From the NCBI GenBank assembly GCA_004524515.1, contig SDNV01000028.1:1-25450 (forward strand): a DNA stretch of 25,450 nt. The letters are read 5' to 3'. The notes under the pieces were generated by a model. It was not told where the DNA came from. It ran no database searches and saw only the letters and a list, made by a program, of their open reading frames with translations. The DNA is from Promethearchaeota archaeon. GTDB lineage: Archaea > Asgardarchaeota > Lokiarchaeia > Sigynarchaeales > SOKP01. Within the stretch, counting starts at the first letter, position 1; every line of letters starts with the position of its first letter. Positions 16,493-22,508 of the stretch are shown here, in pieces. The position numbers were made by a program, and so were the translations under genes.

Positions 16493-17197
16493 ATGTTAAT
16501 ACAAAATTGTGTATGGCAATTAATTAAGAATGGATTTTCAAATAAGAAGATTATTACAATATCTGGTGTAGGAGGTTCTGGTAAAACAACTTTAGCCCTC
16601 TATTTAGTAGGAAATTTACTAACCTTAGAAAATTTAGAAGAAGGTTCTTGTATTTGGATCCAAGCTAGTGAAGCATTTCCAAAAAAAAGATTAGAAACCC
16701 TTTTTTCATATAATCTTAAAAAATTAGACTATCTCTACAATAATATTTTCATAACACCTCAAAGAAAGATGTGCGCTAACTATTTCGAACAACTTAACAA
16801 CTTTAAAAAAATTATTTCTCCTAATTTTGTACTACCTCCAGAGCTAAAATTCATTGTAATAGACAATATCTCTCATCATTTACGTTATAAGATCTCAAGA
16901 AGTATGAATATTTCACAAAAGATGACCATTTTTAATGATTTTTACAATAACTATCTTCTTCCTATGATCTTTCTTTGTAATAGAGAAGAATTACGGCTAA
17001 TTTTAATTCATGAGGTTTCCTCTGATATAGACACAGGAAAAATAAGACCATTTTTCCATAAGTTATATGATAGATTAGACCAATTTCAAATTATATTGGT
17101 TAAAGAATTTAATTCAAAATCTATGGAATTAAAGTTCGATAAAGTATCCCAGGTTTTTTCTTATAATATTATTGATAGTGGATTTATATGGACATAA
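16493..17197 (+). CDS. RadB-like RecA-superfamily ATPase
   Basis: The protein has 234 residues, the length of archaeal RadB (RadA paralogue lacking the N-terminal HhH). Walker A GVGGSGKT is at 25-32. WIQASEAFPKKRL (55-67) occupies the place of the YIDTE..F...R segment that follows Walker A, and Walker B KFIVIDN is at 119-125. The TNQV sensor position reads LIHEVSSDID (171-180), followed by RPFF and a DRLDQFQIILVKE strand that matches the RadB C-terminal core, ending in an FSYNIIDSGF turn. RadB proteins help recombination as RadA mediators. The sequence is divergent: the conserved TE and NQ pairs are altered, so it may bind ATP with weak or no hydrolysis. It is paired with an upstream single-TM protein and followed by a FEN1-like gene. 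Confidence 0.8.
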   Translation: MLIQNCVWQLIKNGFSNKKIITISGVGGSGKTTLALYLVGNLLTLENLEEGSCIWIQASEAFPKKRLETLFSYNLKKLDYLYNNIFITPQRKMCANYFEQLNNFKKIISPNFVLPPELKFIVIDNISHHLRYKISRSMNISQKMTIFNDFYNNYLLPMIFLCNREELRLILIHEVSSDIDTGKIRPFFHKLYDRLDQFQIILVKEFNSKSMELKFDKVSQVFSYNIIDSGFIWT

Positions 17198-17275
17198 TAA
17201 TTATCATTTCTGATGGTTTTGATAATATTTTAAAATTCCCAGTCTATAATGGTTTGATATTCTTGCATTTTTTTC

Positions 17276-17284
17276 TTTTTAAAG
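17276..17284 (+). promoter_or_regulatory. TATA-like box for the FEN1-like gene
   Basis: TTTTTAAAG lies 22-30 bases ahead of the ATG at 17306, consistent with a leaderless transcript starting at that codon rather than at the TTG 15 bases upstream. Confidence 0.35.
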
Positions 17285-17305
17285 TTATAATTGATTAAAC
17301 ATATT

Positions 17306-18400
17306 ATGGGAGTTAAGATACAGGAACTCGTCTTAAGATTTCCTATTGAAATTTCACAATTAGCTGGAAAAATTATCGCAATTGATGGACCAAATATTAT
17401 TTTCTCATTATTTACCTTTTCATATAAAAACCAAGAATATAATTTCTCTAATCTCATAACTGATAGGACACAGAGGGCTATTTCTCATTTATATGGTATT
17501 TTATATCGGATTAATTTTTATTATAGCAAAAAAATAATCCCTCTTTTTTGTTTTGATGGAAAAGTGTCTGAATTGAAAAGAATCATTACTAAGGACCAGC
17601 TTCATGATTTTCGAATAATTAAACAGTGGTACAAGGATTCTATAAAGCATAAAAAGATTGAAAAAGCAAGAAAGATTGCTCTGGGAAAAGAATTTTTATG
17701 GCTTAATATTATTGAGGAATCAAAACATCTCTTACATGCGTTAGGAGTTCCCTATATAGAATCTCCTGCATCCGCAGAATCTCAATGTGCCTATTTAGTA
17801 AAAAATAATATCGCAGATTATACTAATACGCAAGATTTTGATGCCCTAATATTTGGTTGTCCATTTATAATACAAAATTTATCTAAATCACTAAAAAGGA
17901 AAGTTCAAGGAAAATGGATATATAAAAAAATCAGTCCACTTCTCATTGAGTTAAGTTCCACTTTAAAAAGTTTAAATTTAGATCAATTTCAATTAGTTGA
18001 TTTAGCCATTTTGCTTGGGACAGATTATAATTCAGGAGTAAAAAAGATTGGTCCTAAAACGGCATTATCATTTATTAAAAAATATCAAAGTTTAGAAAAT
18101 GTAATTGCACATGAAAAAAGTCGTTATGATTTTAATCATCTGAATTCTATGAAAATAGAAGAAATTCGACGAATCTTTCTTTTTCCAGAAGTTTTAGAAG
18201 TTATGAATAATCTTTACTGGGATGTTCCTAACAGAGAAAAAATTAGGGAACTGCTCTGTGAAGATCATAAATTAAATAAAGAACGTGTGGAGAATAATAT
18301 TGAAAAAGTCATTGAAAATCATTCCAAATGTATAACTTATCTTAGAGATCTCAAGTCTCAATCTAGATACATTCAAAGAACGTTAGATATGAATTTTTAG
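17306..18400 (+). CDS. FEN1/XPG-family nuclease-like protein with altered active site
   Basis: The protein has 364 residues, near the usual archaeal FEN1 length. The start is the ATG giving MGV, because Gly2 follows the Met in the family; a TTG 15 bases upstream is less likely. FEN1 cuts 5' flaps using seven acidic residues. Visible are D27 (IAIDGPN), D84 (CFDGK), E158, D177 and D179 (TQDFDALIFG), and D240 (LLGTDYN). In the ESPASAESQC block the first of the two family glutamates is Ser (S156). The H2TH motif (GVKKIGPKTAL, 244-254) is present. The C-terminal QRTLDMNF (357-364) is close to a PCNA-binding PIP box but lacks the double aromatic. It may be a divergent paralogue with weak or altered activity. 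Confidence 0.87.
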   Translation: MGVKIQELVLRFPIEISQLAGKIIAIDGPNIIFSLFTFSYKNQEYNFSNLITDRTQRAISHLYGILYRINFYYSKKIIPLFCFDGKVSELKRIITKDQLHDFRIIKQWYKDSIKHKKIEKARKIALGKEFLWLNIIEESKHLLHALGVPYIESPASAESQCAYLVKNNIADYTNTQDFDALIFGCPFIIQNLSKSLKRKVQGKWIYKKISPLLIELSSTLKSLNLDQFQLVDLAILLGTDYNSGVKKIGPKTALSFIKKYQSLENVIAHEKSRYDFNHLNSMKIEEIRRIFLFPEVLEVMNNLYWDVPNREKIRELLCEDHKLNKERVENNIEKVIENHSKCITYLRDLKSQSRYIQRTLDMNF

Positions 18401-18410
18401 GCATTCCTAT

Positions 18411-18440
18411 TTCTTTTTGGGTTTTTATTAAAGATTTTTT
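18411..18440 (+). terminator. T-rich probable archaeal terminator
   Basis: Three T tracts (18414-18418, 18422-18426, 18435-18440) follow the FEN1-like stop and precede the Roadblock promoter. Confidence 0.35.
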
Positions 18441-18451
18441 CCTTTAAATAA
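18441..18451 (+). promoter_or_regulatory. TATA-like promoter box of the Roadblock gene
   Basis: CCTTTAAATAA lies 50-60 bases before the ATG at 18501. The leader of about 25-30 bases contains a GAGAGGAAA Shine-Dalgarno-like stretch at 18486-18494. Confidence 0.5.
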
Positions 18452-18500
18452 TACTATCTGATCTATCCATTAACACTAAAAAATCGAGAGGAAATAGAGA

Positions 18501-19052
18501 ATGGTTACAAATACAGTACCAAAAGTGCTATATCAAAATAAGATAGCTGAGATTTTAGATGAAGTAAAAGATAACTACGGGAAATTAACTCGTAAAGGAT
18601 ACATCTATGGATTAATTGCCATTGATCAGGATGCCAAAATTATCGCCATTGATTCTCGCTTTGATCGCTCCTTAAATTACTGGGATCTGAGTTCTATTGG
18701 TGCGGCCTTATATGGAGTATCTCGACAAGGACAAGATTTTTTTGATGCGGATTATTTGGATAGAGCGGCCATTATTTATAATAATTTGCAATTGTTTGTA
18801 CGATCGATAGGACATGTAAATATCAAGAAAAAAGGTCAAAGAGAGATACTCATTGTTCTCTTGGCCGATAAAGACGTAAACGTGGGGGTGATTATTTGGC
18901 AAATGAGTCGTTTTGGTGCAAAAATGAAAAGTGAAATAGAAAATAGCGATTCTGTTAAAAAAACATTAAAAATGACAGAAAAAGAGCTCAAAGAACATAT
19001 TAAAAAGCTTAAACAAGAAATATTTAATGAGAAAGTAGGTACTATCACTTAA
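18501..19052 (+). CDS. Roadblock/LC7-domain protein
   Basis: The protein has 183 residues. Residues about 35-145 fit a Roadblock/LC7 (MglB-like) domain: a YGLIAIDQDAKIIAIDSRF beta hairpin, a long helix (SIGAALYGVSRQG), a second hairpin with IYNNLQLFVRSIGHVNI and ILIVLLADKDVNVGVI, and a last helix. A charged coiled-coil tail (about 155-178, KELKEHIKKLKQEIF) follows. Roadblock proteins dimerise and bind small GTPases, some as activating proteins (MglB on MglA) or as GTPase anchors (Ragulator). The next gene, 38 bases downstream, encodes an MglA-type GTPase, so the two are probably partners. A separate TATA-like box before the GTPase means they may be transcribed independently. Confidence 0.85.
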   Translation: MVTNTVPKVLYQNKIAEILDEVKDNYGKLTRKGYIYGLIAIDQDAKIIAIDSRFDRSLNYWDLSSIGAALYGVSRQGQDFFDADYLDRAAIIYNNLQLFVRSIGHVNIKKKGQREILIVLLADKDVNVGVIIWQMSRFGAKMKSEIENSDSVKKTLKMTEKELKEHIKKLKQEIFNEKVGTIT

Positions 19053-19060
19053 AAATTGGT

Positions 19061-19070
19061 TTTTTATAAA
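19061..19070 (+). promoter_or_regulatory. TATA-like promoter box of the MglA-type GTPase gene
   Basis: TTTTTATAAA lies 21-30 bases ahead of the ATG at 19091, between the Roadblock gene and the GTPase gene. Confidence 0.4.
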
Positions 19071-19090
19071 CTTTCATGAGTTGATCTTTA

Positions 19091-19744
19091 ATGAAAAGTT
19101 CGAAAGTACTAGATAAGAATATAACTAAATTGAAACAAACTGAACAATCCGGTGTTAATGAAATAAATAAGTTAATACAGTTTAAAATTGTATATTGGGG
19201 TCCAGGGGAGTCGGGAAAAACCACGAATTTCTTGAGATTAAGAGAAAAATTTCATCATTTAAAGATAACAGGGGGATTTTCCATTGAGACTACTGAAGGC
19301 AGGACGTTATGGCAAGATTCTGTGTTTTTTTCTTTTAAATTTAAACTTAGAGAAAAAGAATATATAATTATTACTCAAATCGTCACTTGTACTGGTCAAG
19401 AACGTTTTTTATCCACCCGAGAGTACGTTTTAGATGGTGCAGATGGGATTGTTTTTGTAGGAGATTCCAGTCCAGAAATGATTGAACAAAATAAGCGCAG
19501 TTTTCGAGAATTAGTAAATTTTTCCAATCCAAAACAAATTCCCTTTATTGTACAATTGAATAAAAGGGACCTACACAATGCAATTTCAGTAGAGCAATTC
19601 AAGAAACAATTAGGATTGCCTCTTGACGATAATTATTCCGATGGAACCCTAGTAGTCTATCCGGCAATAGCACTTCAAGGAGAAAATGTTGTGAGGTGTT
19701 TTCAAGATTTATTAAGTCAGGTGATTATGAATTATTTCTTTTAA
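19091..19744 (+). CDS. MglA-type small GTPase
   Basis: The protein has 217 residues and is a Ras-superfamily switch. A 30-residue polar N-terminal extension precedes KIVYWGPGESGKTTNF, with the P-loop at 37-44. The RTLWQD segment (71-76) corresponds to the MglA TLxFDF region. The G3 region reads VTCTGQER (98-105): the usual Asp of DxxGQ is Thr, as in MglA proteins. GIVFVGDSS (119-127), NKRD (157-160, G4) and YPAIALQGENV (190-200, G5 region) complete the fold. There is no TM helix or C-terminal cysteine for lipidation. It is likely regulated by the Roadblock protein encoded just upstream. In bacteria this pair sets polarity; the role in this archaeon is unknown. Confidence 0.9.
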   Translation: MKSSKVLDKNITKLKQTEQSGVNEINKLIQFKIVYWGPGESGKTTNFLRLREKFHHLKITGGFSIETTEGRTLWQDSVFFSFKFKLREKEYIIITQIVTCTGQERFLSTREYVLDGADGIVFVGDSSPEMIEQNKRSFRELVNFSNPKQIPFIVQLNKRDLHNAISVEQFKKQLGLPLDDNYSDGTLVVYPAIALQGENVVRCFQDLLSQVIMNYFF

Positions 19745-19795
19745 CTAAGGGTTATGAAATTTTTTTCTCTAAAACAAATCTTATAATTTTTTTAG

Positions 19796-21025
19796 GTGGT
19801 AAATTTGGACACAGGTATTGACTTTATCCAACCAGAATTCTTAAATATATTATTTTTCCAGCAAAAAAATTTAGTAATCTTTCCCTATGTTGATTTAAAA
19901 CACCTCCATGCTCTTGAAATTTTCACGGTTGGGCATAACATAATCGATTTGGAATCAACTGCTCTCTATAACTTAAAAGAGATTATTGAATTTGAGACGA
20001 ATAATTCTTACTCTCAAAATTATAGTTTATTTTTTATTTATAATCTAAATAGAGAAAAAATAAGTGAAATTCTTGAGATGTCCGGAATTAGATGCATCTT
20101 AAATACTAATGATAAAGTTTCGGATTTGGTTAAGGATGATGCCTTCATTTTTTATAATAAGAAAAATAAAACTTTCTTAAATTATAATAAAATAGACGTA
20201 GAATTAGATTTTGAAAAATATTTGATAAATTCTTCTGAAAATGAAACGATTTTGTATGAGAGAATCCAGCATATTAAGATACTTGCTACCAAAATCTTCA
20301 ATGAAATAAATAAAAATCCTAATTCTTATGAGTACATTCCTGAAATTTTAAAAGAATATGAAATGAATTACTGGGAGAGAATTTTAAATTTTACTAAACT
20401 TTATTTCAATATTGAAATTCCGAATCTAAATTTTACTCAAAAGAAATATCTTACAAATAATTGTACGTATAATAATAATGCAGAACAAAATGCCCAATTT
20501 GTTCGTTTACTAAATGAATATCAATATTTAACTTCTATAAATAAGCACGTCACTAATGAGTTTATTCAAACGCTTCATCACTATCGCAGTCTCAAAGTAA
20601 ATCCCCGATATTTAGACATGGAACAACTTTATCATCCCCAAAAGATTTATGTCTATTTACGCACTCATCACTGGAAGGATAAAATCGATACTGAATTTTT
20701 TAAAGAGTGGATTCAAATGCGAATTACAGGTCACAAACTCACAGAGCAAGACATAACGGATTTTGAAAAAATTTGTGATAAATTTCAGCTCCCTAAAACA
20801 CTTCTAATGAATATTTCCATGGGTTCTTCTGAAGCTCACATAATTCCTGTCCCTCAAGAGGATGATTTTATTAATAAATCCGATTGCCCCGATGATAAAA
20901 AAACATTAAGGCATGACATCGAAAATCTACCCTCAATTCAAAATTATAATGCGTTTAAATACTTTTTTTTAAAAAGATTAGACCAAATTGATCAAATGAT
21001 CTCAGAAATAAAAAATTCAAAATAA
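19796..21025 (+). CDS. Hypothetical 409-residue protein downstream of the GTPase
   Basis: I recognise no family. The likely start is the GTG at 19796. A TTG three codons later (19805) sits a few bases after an AGGTGG stretch and is also possible. The N-terminal third looks alpha/beta (NLVIFPYVDLKHLHALEIF, SLFFIYNLNREKISEILE). The middle is helical with a Trp/Tyr-rich segment (YEMNYWERILNFTKLYFNIEIP), the rest is charged, and the C-terminus ends in an amphipathic helix (KYFFLKRLDQIDQMISEI). There are no TM helices, metal motifs or P-loop. It follows the GTPase gene by 51 bases with no clear separate promoter, so it may be co-transcribed and act as an effector or regulator of the switch. That role is a guess from position. 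Confidence 0.75.
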   Translation: MVNLDTGIDFIQPEFLNILFFQQKNLVIFPYVDLKHLHALEIFTVGHNIIDLESTALYNLKEIIEFETNNSYSQNYSLFFIYNLNREKISEILEMSGIRCILNTNDKVSDLVKDDAFIFYNKKNKTFLNYNKIDVELDFEKYLINSSENETILYERIQHIKILATKIFNEINKNPNSYEYIPEILKEYEMNYWERILNFTKLYFNIEIPNLNFTQKKYLTNNCTYNNNAEQNAQFVRLLNEYQYLTSINKHVTNEFIQTLHHYRSLKVNPRYLDMEQLYHPQKIYVYLRTHHWKDKIDTEFFKEWIQMRITGHKLTEQDITDFEKICDKFQLPKTLLMNISMGSSEAHIIPVPQEDDFINKSDCPDDKKTLRHDIENLPSIQNYNAFKYFFLKRLDQIDQMISEIKNSK

Positions 21026-21092
21026 GTATTATGTAAATTTTAGTACCATTTTTTCTTACTTATTTTAGTTAATGATATCCTACTCTTTTTTC

Positions 21093-21102
21093 TTTAAATA
21101 GG
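21093..21102 (+). promoter_or_regulatory. TATA-like promoter box of radA
   Basis: TTTAAATA followed by GG lies 54-63 bases before the radA ATG. It predicts a leader of about 30 bases that contains a seven-codon upstream ORF (21131-21154) and an AAAGGT stretch. Confidence 0.5.
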
Positions 21103-21130
21103 TCCAATTTATGTAATAATAACCACAAAA

Positions 21131-21154
21131 ATGAGTGATATAAAAAGGTCTTAA
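21131..21154 (+). other. Seven-codon upstream ORF in the radA leader
   Basis: ATG AGT GAT ATA AAA AGG TCT TAA ends one base before the radA ATG. The first three codons encode Met-Ser-Asp, as at the start of RadA. It could be chance or a short leader peptide with coupled re-initiation. The predicted transcript start, about 25 bases below the TATA box, lies close to or just ahead of this ATG. Confidence 0.3.
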
Positions 21155-21155
21155 A

Positions 21156-22394
21156 ATGTCTGATTTAAGTCAAGTTAAGGGAATTAATGCTCGACAGATA
21201 AAATTACTTCAAGAAAATGGTGTAAGTACTGCAGAAGCATTAGCCATGTCTCCTTTAGGAAATGTCTCAGATATCGATGGATTAGGAGAAAAAACCGCTA
21301 AAAAGCTGATATGGAATGCCAGGAATGCATTAGGAATGACTGATTTTACCTCTGCCTCAGAGATCGATGAAAATACCGAATATTTTTCCACAGGATCCTC
21401 AGAATTGAATAAGATACTGGGAGGGGGATTTCAGACGGGGAAATTAACAGAAGTATATGGTCCGTTTAAATCGGGTAAAACCAATTTAGCTCACACTATT
21501 TCCGTTACAATCCAACTTCCCAAACAAAGAGGAGGTTTAGAATCTGCTGTAGCCTATATTGATACCGAAAACACCTTTTCCCGAGAAAAAATAAAAAGAA
21601 TTGCTCATCGGTTTGAACTCAATCCAGAACAGGTGCTTTCTAAAATATTTCATGCTAGGATTTATAGTTCCGATCATCAATCTCAGATGATCATGAAAGC
21701 CGAGTCCCTATGCAAAACAAGAAATGTGCGACTGATTATCGTAGACAGTTTGATTGCTCTGTTACGAAATGAATATATTGGAATAGGCGCATTAGCTCGC
21801 CGACAAGGGGTGCTCAATAACATGATCCACGGACTCTCGCGTATTGCCGAGACGTATAATTGTGCTGTATTACTTACAAATCAAGTAGCAACCAAAATGG
21901 TAGGGATGTTTGCAGCCGATGATGCAATAGGAGGGAATATTGTGGCCCATGGATGCCATCTTAGAGTGATGTTCAAGACAAAAGGATTCTCTTCTAATAA
22001 TTCACTTAAACGGAGAGCTGTGATTGTAGATGCTCCGGATCTTCCTCCAGAAGAATGTGAGTTTTACATAACTAGTGCTGGAATTGCCGATACTGACAAA
22101 ATCGATTTTTCCACAGATGAGCCAAAAATAGATTTTGAAATTGAAAAATTATATGAGGAAAATCAAGAAGAGGTTGATGAGGAGTCGGATAGTGAGAATG
22201 TTATTGATATCCCTCTCACAAATGTTAAGGGAATTGGCAAGGGTACCGCAGAAACGTTAAAAGCTAATGGAATTCTTACGGTAGAAGATCTTTTATCTGC
22301 TAAACCCGATGATCTCTCTACAAACATTAGTGGAATTTCATCAAAAATGGTTATGGAATGGCAGAAATCCGCGAAGATTTTATTAAAATCCTAA
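21156..22394 (+). CDS. radA: RadA recombinase with an additional C-terminal HhH domain
   Basis: This is the strand-exchange recombinase (RecA/Rad51 family). Residues 1-60 form the N-terminal HhH (LSQVKGI, DGLGEKTAKKLI). FTSA (64-67) matches the FxxA polymerisation motif in the linker. Walker A is GPFKSGKT (102-109), YIDTENTFSREK (134-145) carries the catalytic Glu region, Walker B is LIIVD (193-197), the L1 region contains GIGALARRQGVLN (209-221) and TNQV is at 241-244. The core ends near residue 312. An acidic linker (about 325-350) then leads to a second HhH (352-410: LTNVKGIGKGTAETLKANG ... ISGISSKM). The protein has 412 residues, while archaeal RadA is usually about 320-350. It has its own promoter and stands ahead of the Hel308 gene. 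Confidence 0.95.
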   Translation: MSDLSQVKGINARQIKLLQENGVSTAEALAMSPLGNVSDIDGLGEKTAKKLIWNARNALGMTDFTSASEIDENTEYFSTGSSELNKILGGGFQTGKLTEVYGPFKSGKTNLAHTISVTIQLPKQRGGLESAVAYIDTENTFSREKIKRIAHRFELNPEQVLSKIFHARIYSSDHQSQMIMKAESLCKTRNVRLIIVDSLIALLRNEYIGIGALARRQGVLNNMIHGLSRIAETYNCAVLLTNQVATKMVGMFAADDAIGGNIVAHGCHLRVMFKTKGFSSNNSLKRRAVIVDAPDLPPEECEFYITSAGIADTDKIDFSTDEPKIDFEIEKLYEENQEEVDEESDSENVIDIPLTNVKGIGKGTAETLKANGILTVEDLLSAKPDDLSTNISGISSKMVMEWQKSAKILLKS

Positions 22395-22418
22395 TTTATT
22401 TATTTTTTTCCTTTTGTT
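22395..22418 (+). terminator. T-rich probable archaeal terminator after radA
   Basis: T-rich runs, including seven T at 22403-22409, follow the radA stop. A new TATA-like box begins at 22442. Confidence 0.4.
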
Positions 22419-22441
22419 ATTGATAAATACATAGCCTTATC

Positions 22442-22450
22442 TTTTATAAA
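22442..22450 (+). promoter_or_regulatory. TATA-like promoter box of the Hel308 gene
   Basis: TTTTATAAA predicts transcription start near 22470-22475. This makes the ATG at 22455 an unlikely start and leaves ATG 22509 as the first good one, although it is out of frame with the helicase. Confidence 0.4.
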
Positions 22451-22508
22451 CCGAATGAATCAAATAATTCTGGTGTCTTTTTCATATCAATTGAAGATTA
22501 TCTTAAAA

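Noticed and set aside
17291..17305. TTG start for the FEN1-like protein
   Set aside because: FEN1 proteins begin Met-Gly; the ATG at 17306 gives this and the TTG only adds five non-family residues.
17230..17457. Minus-strand ORF ahead of and over the FEN1-like gene
   Set aside because: It overlaps the conserved N-terminus of the FEN1-like protein on the opposite strand.
18708..19048. Minus-strand ORFs over the Roadblock gene
   Set aside because: Antisense to a recognised domain, with no independent support.
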